Origin: GCA-2720975 sp964467985
Lineage (GTDB): Bacteria > Planctomycetota > UBA1135 > GCA-002686595
Assembly: GCA_964467985.1 (NCBI GenBank)
Contig: CAYXTP010000009.1
Span: 62,001-126,000 of the forward strand
Direction of reading: 5' to 3'
DNA length: 64,000 nt
The translations under genes were made by a program, and so were the position numbers. Under the pieces are notes generated by a model. It was given only the letters and a program-made list of their open reading frames with translations. It had not been told where the DNA came from and searched no databases. Shown here piece by piece: positions 18,345-26,693 of the stretch (positions are counted from its first letter, which is position 1; each line of letters starts with the position of its first letter).

Positions 18345-19573
18345 TGCAAGCCCTCTTGGAGACCCTTGCGCGCGAGGGGATTGAAGCTGAGTGGCGCGAC
18401 AACACTCCGCTGGTCCTGCCGCGCGACGAAACAGAAGTGCAAGCAGTCTTGCGCCGGGCACACGGCCTGAATCTGCGGGTACTGCCGATGGGCTTGGGCA
18501 GCAAGTTGGACTGGTGCCGGCCCGGCCAGGCTGAAGCGGCTGACTTGCTCTTGAGCACAAGACACCTCAATAGCGTGGTGGATCATGTGCCCGGGGACGG
18601 AACCCTGACCGCTCAAGCGGGCTGCACCCTGTCGCAACTCGAGCAGCGCGTGCTCACGGGCGGCCATCGGCTCACCCCCGCGGTTCCCAATCCGGAGGGT
18701 GCGACACTGGGCGGAGTGCTGGGCGCCGGACTCTCCGGCCCAGATCGACAGAAGCGTGGGCCCCTGCGCCACCACGTTCTGGGTCTCCGCGTCGCCCTGC
18801 CTGACGGGACCCTGGCGCGCAGCGGGGGGCGGTTGGTCAAGAACGTGACGGGCTTCGACCTGCACCGACTCTACACGGGCTCGCGAGGCACCCTGTGTGT
18901 GCTGCTCGAGGCCAGCCTACGGCTCTTTCCCCGTGCCGATGATCACACGCATCTGGTGCGCGAGGAGAGCGAGCTCGAGCTCCTGCTTCAACGCAACGCA
19001 GACTTGCGCTCACTCGAAGTGGAACCATTGGCCTGGACGCTGGAGAACCACGCGGGACCCTGGCGTTTACACGTGGCGCTTGAGGGACGCGGGCGCGCGC
19101 ATGCACAGGATGTCGAAGATGTCCGCCGAGTGCTGGCCCCCCAGAGGGTGCTCCGCGGAACGGATGCGGATGAGGCTTTTGACGGCCTGCGCGCGCTCGA
19201 ATTGCGTGGAGGCTGGGGAGAAGCACGGGTACTCACTCGTCACTCGCAGATGGCAGCCCTGTTGCGCTGGCTTGCGGATCAAGAAGGCCTGCTTGTGAAT
19301 GCACAAGTGGGACTAGGCGAAGTGCGACTGCACATGCCGGGCTTTGGGCAGGCTCCAAGCGCGACGCAGATCGAACGACTGGGCTCCCTGCGCAAGGCCC
19401 TCACGGCTCTAGGTGCGCGGCTGGAGCCTCGAAGTGTCTGCGCCCAGGCGCACCTAGAACTCGCTCCCACGCTGGCCGACGAACCGGCCCTGAGTTGGAT
19501 GTTCAGCTTGCAGCAGGACCTCGACCCCAAGGGGCAGTTCCGCTCTCCCTGTTTCCCGGGGCGGCAGGCGTGA
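18344..19573 (+). CDS. glcE: Glycolate oxidase subunit GlcE (FAD-binding)
   Basis: Second FAD-binding subunit. A shortened PCMH domain is visible (VLPRDETEVQAVLRRAHG, VLPMGLGSKLDW, PNPEGATLGGVLGAGLSGP, GGRLVKNVTGFDLHRLYTGSRGTL), followed by a weakly conserved C-terminal part. 409 residues, a little longer than E. coli GlcE (about 350). It sits between glcD and glcF with overlaps on both sides, so the three products are likely made in stoichiometric amounts. Confidence 0.9.
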   Translation: MQALLETLAREGIEAEWRDNTPLVLPRDETEVQAVLRRAHGLNLRVLPMGLGSKLDWCRPGQAEAADLLLSTRHLNSVVDHVPGDGTLTAQAGCTLSQLEQRVLTGGHRLTPAVPNPEGATLGGVLGAGLSGPDRQKRGPLRHHVLGLRVALPDGTLARSGGRLVKNVTGFDLHRLYTGSRGTLCVLLEASLRLFPRADDHTHLVREESELELLLQRNADLRSLEVEPLAWTLENHAGPWRLHVALEGRGRAHAQDVEDVRRVLAPQRVLRGTDADEAFDGLRALELRGGWGEARVLTRHSQMAALLRWLADQEGLLVNAQVGLGEVRLHMPGFGQAPSATQIERLGSLRKALTALGARLEPRSVCAQAHLELAPTLADEPALSWMFSLQQDLDPKGQFRSPCFPGRQA

Positions 19574-20865
19574 GCGCTGCCATTCTCCAAGACGGTAGCG
19601 CACTCATCGAGCACGCCCAGAGTCTGGATTGCATCCACTGCGGACTCTGCCTGCGGACTTGTCCCACCTACCACCTAACCGGAGACGAGAGCGCGAGCCC
19701 CCGCGGGCGCATACACCTGATGCGCGCGGAAGCGGAAGGCCGCGTTCAGGCCTCGGATGGCTTTGAGGAAGCGATGGACTCCTGCCTGCTGTGCCTGCGC
19801 TGCGAAAGCGTGTGCCCCGCGGGAGTCCAGTTCGAGTCCATGATGGAGAGCTGCCGCGATGGGTTGAACGCGACGCACCCCAAATCGTGGTGGATTCGAC
19901 TCGCTCGCCGCATCGGATTCGGGACTGTGTTGCCCAGTCGACGCGGCATTCGATTTGCCTTGGGCGCCTTGGGCCTCGCCCAAAGGATGGGATTGACGCG
20001 ACTCGCCGGAACCTTGCTGGGTGAACGAGGCCGGGCCCTGGCCGTCTTGCCGCGCGTGCCCGCTCGGGCCGACCGACAGCCCCTCGCCCTTCAGGAGCCC
20101 AGCGGTAGCGGAGGCCCAGTGGTCTGGCTTATGGAGGGCTGCGTGATGCCCGAGTTGTTCGGGCGTGTGAACAGGGCCAGCGCCCGCGTGCTCTCCGCGT
20201 CGGGCGCAGCATGTCGCACAAATCCGGCCCACACCTGCTGCGGAGCGCTGCACGCCCACAACGGAGAATTGGCAGGCGCACGTGACTTGGCGCGCACGAC
20301 GATCGAGGCCTTCGAGTCTTCAGGGGATCTGCCTGTGGTCGTCAACAGCGCGGGTTGTGGGTCGCACATGAAGGAGTACCCGCGGCTGCTTGCCGACGAT
20401 CCCCAATGGCTCGAGAGGGCGCGCGCGTTCTCGGCTAGAGTTGTCGACTTCAGTGAGTTCCTAGCCGAACCCCAGAGGCTCGACAGGCTGCGAAGCCAGT
20501 TGGGGCCGGGTAGTTCCGAGCCTCTAGCCTTCGACGACCCCTGTCACCTGTGCCATGGGCAGGGCGTGCGTTCCGCTCCGCGCGAGCTGTTGGCTGCCAT
20601 TCCTGAATCGAACTTGGTCGAGCTTGAGGACCCAGAAGGCTGCTGCGGATCCGCGGGCATCCACTCGCTGCTGAGACCTGCAGACTCCTCTGCCTTGCTC
20701 GCCGGGAAGCTGAAGGATCTACAAGACAGCGGTGCACAGACCCTGGTCACCGCAAACCCCGGTTGTCATATGCAGTGGGCTGGCGGTCTAGCCCAAGGTG
20801 GGTCCCGGGCCACCGTCAAACACATCGCCGAAGTCCTCGACGATGCGTTGAGACCGGTTCGCTAG
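19570..20865 (+). CDS. glcF: Glycolate oxidase iron-sulfur subunit GlcF
   Basis: Membrane-associated electron-transfer subunit. Two 4Fe-4S ferredoxin motifs are visible: C21-x2-C24-x2-C27-x3-C31 (CIHCGLCLRTCP) and C72-x2-C75-x2-C78-x3-C82 (CLLCLRCESVCP). Two CCG heterodisulfide-reductase-type domains follow (TCCGALHAHNGE; CHLCHGQ and CCGSAGIHSLL). The start is the GTG at 19570 overlapping the glcE stop as GTGA; an upstream in-frame ATG lies deep inside glcE. Its TAG forms a shared CTAG with the convergent gene (20862-20865). Confidence 0.92.
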   Translation: MSAAILQDGSALIEHAQSLDCIHCGLCLRTCPTYHLTGDESASPRGRIHLMRAEAEGRVQASDGFEEAMDSCLLCLRCESVCPAGVQFESMMESCRDGLNATHPKSWWIRLARRIGFGTVLPSRRGIRFALGALGLAQRMGLTRLAGTLLGERGRALAVLPRVPARADRQPLALQEPSGSGGPVVWLMEGCVMPELFGRVNRASARVLSASGAACRTNPAHTCCGALHAHNGELAGARDLARTTIEAFESSGDLPVVVNSAGCGSHMKEYPRLLADDPQWLERARAFSARVVDFSEFLAEPQRLDRLRSQLGPGSSEPLAFDDPCHLCHGQGVRSAPRELLAAIPESNLVELEDPEGCCGSAGIHSLLRPADSSALLAGKLKDLQDSGAQTLVTANPGCHMQWAGGLAQGGSRATVKHIAEVLDDALRPVR

Positions 20866-21782
20866 GAAGCCAGTTGCGCGCGCACGCGCAGTAGTAGGTC
20901 CTTGGTCAACTGAATGCCCTCGTCCTCGCTGTGCTTGGATCCCTCGTATTCCACGCCAACGTGGCCGCGATAGCCCGCTTCCTTGACTGTCGCGAGGAGT
21001 CGCAAGTAGTCGCTCTTGGTTTCGTTGCCCTGGTCGTCAAATTCGTGGGACTTAGCACTGACTGCCTTGGCGAAGGGCATCAACTGGGCCACGCCCTTGT
21101 AGCGGTCGTACCACTCGCCCCCACCTAGGTTGAAGTTCCCGAAGTCCGGCAGGGTGCCGACACGCGGGTGGTCGGCCTTGAGCATCACGCCTGCTAGCCA
21201 CTCACCGTTTGAGGAGAGGCCACCGTGGTTCTCCACGATGACATTGATGTCGTACGGCTCGGCCACTTCCGCAAGCGTCCGCAGTGAATCCGCGGCGCGG
21301 CCCATGCCGTCTTCCCAATCCGACGCGCCGCCAGCATTGACTCGAATCGAGTGACAGCCCAGGTAGGCGGCCGCTGCGATCCACTTGAAATGGTTGCGTA
21401 TGGCCTTGGCTCGCTGGACCTCGTCCTTCGCGGCCAGGCTGCCCTCACCATCAATCATGATCAGGAGTGAGCGCACACCTAGGTCATCGGCCCTAGAGCG
21501 CATCTCTTCCAGATACTTGAAGTCCGTAGCGTGAGCCTTGAAGAAGGAGTTCACGTACTCAACGGCGTGGATTCCGAAGGTCTCCTTGGTGTAGCGCGCG
21601 AAATCCAAATTGTCGAGTTTGCCCGCACGCAGCGTGCGGTGCAGAGACCACTGAGCCAGTGAGATTTTGAACCAGGGCTTCTCGTCCTGAGCGAGCACGT
21701 GAGCCAGGGCGGGATCGACAGCGACGGCACTCGTGGCCAACGCACCCAAGCCGGTCTGCAAGAAGGATCGTCGTGTCTGCAT
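20862..21782 (-). CDS. Exported TIM-barrel sugar phosphate isomerase/epimerase family protein
   Basis: AP-endonuclease-2/xylose-isomerase-like barrel, probably acting on a sugar or hydroxy acid outside the cytoplasm. The N-terminus MQTRRSFLQTGLGALATSAVA is a Tat-type signal (twin arginine, F-L-Q, hydrophobic stretch), so it is folded before export. Candidate metal ligands lie in VENHGG, LPDFGNFN, KSHEFDDQGN and VGVEYEG. 306 residues from the ATG at 21782; a TTG at 21791 is also in frame. It overlaps the glcF stop. Such proteins are common in Planctomycetota; the substrate cannot be called. Confidence 0.82.
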   Translation of the reverse strand: MQTRRSFLQTGLGALATSAVAVDPALAHVLAQDEKPWFKISLAQWSLHRTLRAGKLDNLDFARYTKETFGIHAVEYVNSFFKAHATDFKYLEEMRSRADDLGVRSLLIMIDGEGSLAAKDEVQRAKAIRNHFKWIAAAAYLGCHSIRVNAGGASDWEDGMGRAADSLRTLAEVAEPYDINVIVENHGGLSSNGEWLAGVMLKADHPRVGTLPDFGNFNLGGGEWYDRYKGVAQLMPFAKAVSAKSHEFDDQGNETKSDYLRLLATVKEAGYRGHVGVEYEGSKHSEDEGIQLTKDLLLRVRAQLAS

Positions 21783-21787
21783 GGGAA

Positions 21788-22339
21788 TCAACCGCGTAGA
21801 GATGAGGGGATGTTGAATTCACGTCCAAGAATCGGACGGTCCACGATGCGGCGCACCTTGGCCGTTGCAGCAGGGCCCATGCCCGTCGCGGTCTCGAGTG
21901 CGGCGATGGCCACCGCCGAACCCAGCTGCGCTTCGTGCAGGCCCAATTCACGAGCAGCCACAAGCGCACCTTCCACCGCACCTTGAGCCACGGCGCCGAC
22001 GTCGGCGCCCAATTCGTCCGCTTCATTCATCATGCGCTGGAGACCCGCCGCCAGCAGCTGCGCCGGATCCAGTTGCCGCCCCACCGCGGCGTGGGTCACG
22101 CCGATGGCGCCGCCGCGCGCGAGGTGCCAAAGGGAGAAGGCGCCTTTCTTGTTGGCCTGGATCAGACCCGCACAGGCGTCGCCCGTCTGGGCCGCTTGAT
22201 CCACGTCTCCACCCAGGGCCCCAAACAAGTGACCGTACAAGGCCTGGGCTGCTGCATCTGTTGCGTCATCTTGACCGGCCGCACTGCTCTGGGTGGCAGC
22301 ACAGACGGACTCGCACAGATTGGAAGGACTGTCGCTCAT
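21788..22339 (-). CDS. Hypothetical Ala-rich helical protein
   Basis: Unrecognised protein of 183 residues. It is rich in Ala and Gly, with long predicted helices (AAQALYGHLFGALG, AQLLAAGLQRMMNEADELG, AQGAVEGALVAARELG) and no signal peptide or cysteine knuckles. The start is taken at ATG 22339; further in-frame codons reach 22453 but would overlap the promoter of the divergent gene. The next gene on this strand, for the Tat-exported barrel, begins 5 bp after its stop, so the two are probably cotranscribed. Confidence 0.6.
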   Translation of the reverse strand: MSDSPSNLCESVCAATQSSAAGQDDATDAAAQALYGHLFGALGGDVDQAAQTGDACAGLIQANKKGAFSLWHLARGGAIGVTHAAVGRQLDPAQLLAAGLQRMMNEADELGADVGAVAQGAVEGALVAARELGLHEAQLGSAVAIAALETATGMGPAATAKVRRIVDRPILGREFNIPSSLRG

Positions 22340-22469
22340 GGATTCGGAGAAAGCGGGGGCAAGGGGATGAATAGGGCGCCAAGGGTACGGGTTCCGGACG
22401 ATTTTCACCACTTCGCCCAGTGCTCTGCGGTCTCGCCAGGACAGCGATCGCACCCCGCACCGGGGCCTC

Positions 22470-22475
22470 TACAAT
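22470..22475 (+). promoter_or_regulatory. Putative -10 box, leaderless ASST-like gene
   Basis: TACAAT ends 6 nt before the ATG at 22482, placing the expected start of transcription at the start codon. Confidence 0.5.
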
Positions 22476-22481
22476 CCTGGC

Positions 22482-23750
22482 ATGCCGCGCCGTCTCGCAG
22501 CCTGGATCCTGGTCGGATCGCTGGCCCTCTGGGTCGGGTACTCGCAGTGGAATCGGGAGCCCGATTGGCAAGCACCACCTGAGCCCGGCGGTTGGGTCGA
22601 GAGTGAGTCCGGACTCTGGGCCCTGGCCCGCAACGACCAGGCGGCGGGCATCGGCTCCCTCGGCTACGCCCAAGGCTGGGAGGAGGCCAGTGACCTGCGC
22701 GGCGTCGTTGTCCACGACCGGGAGGCCACGCGGGGTGGGCTAAACCTCTACAACTCCGGGCACGGGCCAACAGCCACGCTGATGGACATGGATGGCGAGC
22801 CCGTGCACGAGTGGCACTTCGACTACGCCGACATTCCCGACGCACCTGCGCTCGACGATCACCACCAGAACACTTGGCGGAGAGTCCGCCTCCTAGAAGA
22901 CGGCAGCTTGCTAGCTATCTACGGCGGTCGCGGGCTGATCAAGATCGATCGTGAGTCGCGTCTACTCTGGCACCTGTCCGACCGCGTGCACCACGATTTG
23001 GCGCTCCTGCCCGGTGGACAGATCCTGACCCTCGGCCGACGCGAACGCATCGTGGACAGTCTCAACCCGCGTCTGGCCATGGTGGACGATGAGTTGCTGT
23101 GGGTTTCGCCAGAGGGCCGAGTCGAGAAGCGCGTCTCGGTCCTGAATGCCCTGCTGCAATCCCGCTGGGCTTCTGACCTGCGCGCCCTGCGCCCTTTGGC
23201 TGGGGACCTATTGCACGTGAACACCGTCGAGCCCATCGTCGACCCACCACCGGGAGCTCACCCCGCCTTCCAAGCAGGTCGCGTCCTCTGCTGCGCGCGC
23301 AATCCTGACTGGTTGATGGTCATCGATCCTGAATCGGAGCGGGTGGAATGGCTGGCCCAGGGCGATTGGCGGGGCCCCCACGACCCGCGGCTGCTGCCCT
23401 CCGGTCGCGTGCTGCTCTTTGACAACTTGGGGGCAAGCGACGAGCAGCTGGGCCCGGCCTCGCGAGTGCTCGAATACGACCCGCTGTCGAAGAGCATCAC
23501 CTGGCAATGGCAGGCGGACCCACCTGCGGGTTTCTTCTCGCTCTTCTGCGGAACGGCCACACGCCTGGAGGGAGGCAACACCCTGGTGACCGAGACTGGC
23601 AACGGTCGTGCTTTTGAGCTGGACGTGCAGGGCCGCATTGTCTGGGATTTCCATTCGCCGCACAGGACGGGACGCGACGACGCACTGGTGGCCGGGCTCT
23701 TTGAGGTACAGCGCCTGCCCACGAAAGCCCTCGGCTGGTTGACGGATTAG
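22482..23750 (+). CDS. Arylsulfotransferase (ASST)-like beta-propeller protein
   Basis: Membrane-anchored or secreted protein of 422 residues. An N-terminal hydrophobic segment (LAAWILVGSLALWVGY) is followed by repeated four-stranded blades: GPTATLMDMDGEPVHEWHF, ALDDHHQNTWRRVRLLEDGSLLAIYGG, HHDLALLPGGQILTLGR, GPHDPRLLPSGRVLLFDNLG, ATRLEGGNTLVTETGNGRAFELD. The alternation of a His-containing strand with an L-x-x-G-x-x-L strand is characteristic of arylsulfotransferase propellers. Catalysis is not proven; many such proteins are uncharacterised. Its TAG and the TAA of the convergent GTPase gene share TTAG (23747-23750). Confidence 0.75.
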   Translation: MPRRLAAWILVGSLALWVGYSQWNREPDWQAPPEPGGWVESESGLWALARNDQAAGIGSLGYAQGWEEASDLRGVVVHDREATRGGLNLYNSGHGPTATLMDMDGEPVHEWHFDYADIPDAPALDDHHQNTWRRVRLLEDGSLLAIYGGRGLIKIDRESRLLWHLSDRVHHDLALLPGGQILTLGRRERIVDSLNPRLAMVDDELLWVSPEGRVEKRVSVLNALLQSRWASDLRALRPLAGDLLHVNTVEPIVDPPPGAHPAFQAGRVLCCARNPDWLMVIDPESERVEWLAQGDWRGPHDPRLLPSGRVLLFDNLGASDEQLGPASRVLEYDPLSKSITWQWQADPPAGFFSLFCGTATRLEGGNTLVTETGNGRAFELDVQGRIVWDFHSPHRTGRDDALVAGLFEVQRLPTKALGWLTD

Positions 23751-24760
23751 GACCGCTGAATAGCCGACCAGCCGCGCTCGAGTTCGGCCTGATCCAAGTC
23801 GCGGCCGATGAGCACAAGCACCGATTCTTCGTGTTCGGATTCCGGAGCTCGCGACTCCAGAGGTGCCAGCTCCAGCCATTGGTAGAGGCCTTGCAGGGCG
23901 TAGGGCTCGCTCTTGCCGGCCAAGCGCAGAACACCCTTGGCGCGCAGCAACTCGTGACCGCGCCTTCGGCTCAAGAATTCGAGCCATAGGCGTAACGCCT
24001 CCCCATCCATTGGCACGCCCGATCGGAGTGTCATGCTACCCACTCCGCTGGCGTGGTGTGTGTGACTGCAGTCCTGATCCTGACAACTGTCTGGTAGGTC
24101 TGCAGATCCCCGGCCCAGTGGATCGAGGTCGAGCAGTGGGACAACATCTACCTGCGCCTGTTCGCAGCGCTGCACAGGGGCCTGGGCGTTGCATTGAGCC
24201 AGAGCCGCTTCGGCCGCCGACATCTCGGCCTCGGACAGACCGTCGCAGTGATTCAACAACACGCGGTCTGCATAGGCCACCTGCTCGGCAGCTTCGGGAA
24301 ACTCGACAAGCTGCCGTTGAATGTAGCGCCCATGGGCCAGGGTCACGACGCCTGCTGGTCGGTAGCCGCGGGTCAGCTCCTCGTCCACAAGCAGCGTTTG
24401 CACTGCAGGGCCGGGTGAGGCCATGCCCGATGCCTCGATCACAACTTGGTCGAATTGAATTCGACCCAATCGCGACCCGAGCCAACCCGACCTGCGACGC
24501 TCCAACAAGCTGTGCAGGCTCGTGCGCAGATCTTCGCGCACCGTGCAACACAGGCAGCCGCCCTGCAGTTGCACGAGATCTTCGTCCCCACCGACGATAA
24601 GGTCCGCGTCGATGTTGGCGTCGCCGAACTCGTTGACCACGACCACCACTCGCCGTCCGTGTGGCGCTGTCAGGATGTGATTCAGCAGAGTGGTCTTGCC
24701 ACTGCCCAGGAAACCCGCCAGCAGAGTGACGGGGATCGGTGATTCGTCGCCGGTGCTCAT
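23747..24760 (-). CDS. COG0523 (CobW/Zn-chaperone type) G3E GTPase
   Basis: Metal-insertion GTPase of the COG0523 family, 337 residues. Walker A GFLGSGKTT is at residues 16-24, the metal motif C69-x-C71-C72 in GGCLCCTV, the guanine-specificity motif probably in LLNHCDGLSE (NHCD for NKxD), and a CobW C-terminal domain at the end. A Cys/His-rich stretch (DSCQDQDCSHTHH) probably binds metal. Its ATG overlaps the TGA of the exported methyltransferase gene by four bases, so the two are coupled; whether it supplies metal to that protein is unknown. Confidence 0.88.
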   Translation of the reverse strand: MSTGDESPIPVTLLAGFLGSGKTTLLNHILTAPHGRRVVVVVNEFGDANIDADLIVGGDEDLVQLQGGCLCCTVREDLRTSLHSLLERRRSGWLGSRLGRIQFDQVVIEASGMASPGPAVQTLLVDEELTRGYRPAGVVTLAHGRYIQRQLVEFPEAAEQVAYADRVLLNHCDGLSEAEMSAAEAALAQCNAQAPVQRCEQAQVDVVPLLDLDPLGRGSADLPDSCQDQDCSHTHHASGVGSMTLRSGVPMDGEALRLWLEFLSRRRGHELLRAKGVLRLAGKSEPYALQGLYQWLELAPLESRAPESEHEESVLVLIGRDLDQAELERGWSAIQRS

Positions 24761-25866
24761 CGGTCGTCGCTGCCGGCGACGATTTGAACCCTGTCCACGC
24801 GCCAAGAACCACCCTTGTTGAGGACTAGGTGGCACTCGACGCTCGCGTCCCGCGGTCCAGCAAAGAACGCTGTGCAGGACGGCGGGAGCCGGTCCTCTCC
24901 AGCGGCGGACTGTCGAGTTGGAAACAGACAGGTCAGCTTCCAAGCCCGCAGTTCCTCGGCCCAACGACCAGATTGCGGCGACCGGGCCTTTCCTTGCTCG
25001 CGCCAGGCCACGGTCGTAGCAGCGTGGTTTTCCTCCAGGAAAAAGGCCTGCACGACCTGATCGGTCTCTCTGCCCAGTGCACGCCAAAAGCCACGAGCCA
25101 CTTCGCACGCGCCGTGGTCCTGCCACCTGGGAATCGCTCGAGCTTCCTTCACCGGCTCAAAAGCCATCACGTGTTGCCAAGGCAGGGTCTCCGTCCCGTC
25201 CTGAAACCGAAATCCATTGCGGGCCATTTCATCCAGCACCTGCGCCTGACTCATCTTGTGGTCAGTCAGGATGTGAACGTCCGGGTCCTCGCTTCGAAAC
25301 TCCACCAGCACGACCCGGCCACCCGGACGCAGGCTGCGCCGCACATGACCCAGCACGCGCACGGGATGGGAGAGTTCGTGATAGACATCCACCATCAGCA
25401 CGACATCGCAGGAATTCAGGGCCAGATGGGGATCGTCGATGGCCCCTGCGACCGTCTGAATGTTCTCGATGCCCGCTTCTTCTGCGCGCTCGCGCAGCAT
25501 GACCAGCATCTCGGGTTGTAGATCCACCGCCAGGACCTTGCCGGAGGGTGACACAGCGCGGGCGAGGGGCAAGCTGTGGTAGCCATTGCCCGAACCCAGG
25601 TCGCAGATCACCTGCCCGGGTTTGGGGTCCAACCACTCCCGCAAGAGGACCCCGTTCTCCTGTTCCTCCCGGGTCTTGCGCAGGAGCCAGGATGCGCCGG
25701 TCCAGTGCATGGTGCGCGCCACGCGCCGGCCCAAATAGTCGGACCGTCCCTCTTCATGGGACTCGGGATCCACCGGGGGCCTGGCCTTGGTGTGCACGTC
25801 CTGCCCAAGAGCAGGGGCCAAGAGCCAGGCGGCTAGAAACAGTGGGAATCGCAGGGAGGTCAACAT
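24757..25866 (-). CDS. Exported class I SAM-dependent methyltransferase
   Basis: A 369-residue protein whose first 21 residues are a clear Sec signal peptide (LRFPLFLAAWLLAPALG, cleavage before QD). A complete class I methyltransferase domain follows: motif I VICDLGSGNGYHS, acidic loop AVDLQPEM, motif IV DVVLMVDVYHEL, post-motif LRPGGRVVLVEFR. A C-terminal part of about 120 residues has no family I recognise and contains possible metal ligands. Methyltransferases need SAM, normally cytoplasmic, so the signal peptide is odd. It is coupled by ATGA to the downstream COG0523 gene and diverges from the SDR gene. Confidence 0.82.
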   Translation of the reverse strand: MLTSLRFPLFLAAWLLAPALGQDVHTKARPPVDPESHEEGRSDYLGRRVARTMHWTGASWLLRKTREEQENGVLLREWLDPKPGQVICDLGSGNGYHSLPLARAVSPSGKVLAVDLQPEMLVMLRERAEEAGIENIQTVAGAIDDPHLALNSCDVVLMVDVYHELSHPVRVLGHVRRSLRPGGRVVLVEFRSEDPDVHILTDHKMSQAQVLDEMARNGFRFQDGTETLPWQHVMAFEPVKEARAIPRWQDHGACEVARGFWRALGRETDQVVQAFFLEENHAATTVAWREQGKARSPQSGRWAEELRAWKLTCLFPTRQSAAGEDRLPPSCTAFFAGPRDASVECHLVLNKGGSWRVDRVQIVAGSDDR

Positions 25867-25901
25867 CGCATGGGGTCCAAGCAGGAGGCATGCTAGCAGC
25901 C

Positions 25902-26663
25902 ATGGTACGCAAGGTCTTCATTAGCGGGACAAGTCGCGGGATCGGTGCCGAGTGCGCACGGGTCCTGCTCGCACGTGGGTGGCAGGTGGTGGGATTGGCC
26001 CGGGGTGACGCAGCCGAGGGCCTGGCCGGGCCCGACTACGAGCACCACCACTTGGACCTGTCCGACCTTTCCGCCCTCTCGTCCTGGTGCGACGAGCACC
26101 TCGCGCCCCAACGTTTGTCTGAAGCAGAGCGCATAGGCCTCGTGAACAACGCCGCGCTGCTCAGGCCAGTCGGCCCACTCGATAGACTGAACCCTGTGGA
26201 GTTCTCGCAACACCTCACCGTCAACGTGGTCGCTCCCACGACCTTGACCGGCCGTCTGTTGCGCCATGCATCGCAGGACATCCCCCTGCGTGTCATCAAC
26301 CTCTCCAGTGGTGCGGCAACCGGGGCCTACGCCGGGTGGACAGCGTACTGCGCAAGCAAGGCAGCCCTGCGCATGACCGACGCAGTCTTGGCGGCAGAGG
26401 CCGCAGCCTTTCCCCACCTGCAAGAACGCGACCTCGCCGTGGTGACCTACGCCCCGCACGTGGTGGCCACACGCATGCAAGAAGACCTGCGCTCCATGGA
26501 AACCTGCGACTTCCCCGACCGCGAACGATTCGTGGGACTTGAGGCGACGGGCCAATTGGTCGAGGCTACCGGACCCGCCAACCAGATCGCGGATCTCTTG
26601 GAACAGGAGGGCCTGGCCCTGCACAGCGAGCAGCGCTACTCGCCGTCCGGAGGAGAGGCCTAG
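25902..26663 (+). CDS. Short-chain dehydrogenase/reductase
   Basis: NAD(P)-dependent oxidoreductase of 253 residues. The nucleotide-binding motif FISGTSRGIG is at residues 6-15, NNAALL is the structural N-A motif, INLSSGAATG carries the catalytic serine and YCASK the Tyr/Lys pair. Overall it most resembles the sepiapterin-reductase-like group. Two in-frame ATGs (25890, 25902) are possible; AGGAGG at 25883 is 1 nt from the first and 13 nt from the second, so the site does not decide. Substrate unknown. Confidence 0.85.
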   Translation: MVRKVFISGTSRGIGAECARVLLARGWQVVGLARGDAAEGLAGPDYEHHHLDLSDLSALSSWCDEHLAPQRLSEAERIGLVNNAALLRPVGPLDRLNPVEFSQHLTVNVVAPTTLTGRLLRHASQDIPLRVINLSSGAATGAYAGWTAYCASKAALRMTDAVLAAEAAAFPHLQERDLAVVTYAPHVVATRMQEDLRSMETCDFPDRERFVGLEATGQLVEATGPANQIADLLEQEGLALHSEQRYSPSGGEA

Positions 26664-26677
26664 GGCGCTGCGCTGGG

Positions 26678-26683
26678 TAGCCT
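26678..26683 (+). promoter_or_regulatory. Putative -10 box of the sulfatase-fold gene
   Basis: TAGCCT lies 10 nt before the ATG at 26694; a leader of only a few bases would result. Confidence 0.35.
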
Positions 26684-26693
26684 ATCGGAAGCC

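Noticed and set aside
25548..25901. Longer N-terminus for the SDR gene
   Set aside because: The added region is antisense to the exported methyltransferase and has no SDR similarity; the Rossmann motif starts a few residues after ATG 25902.
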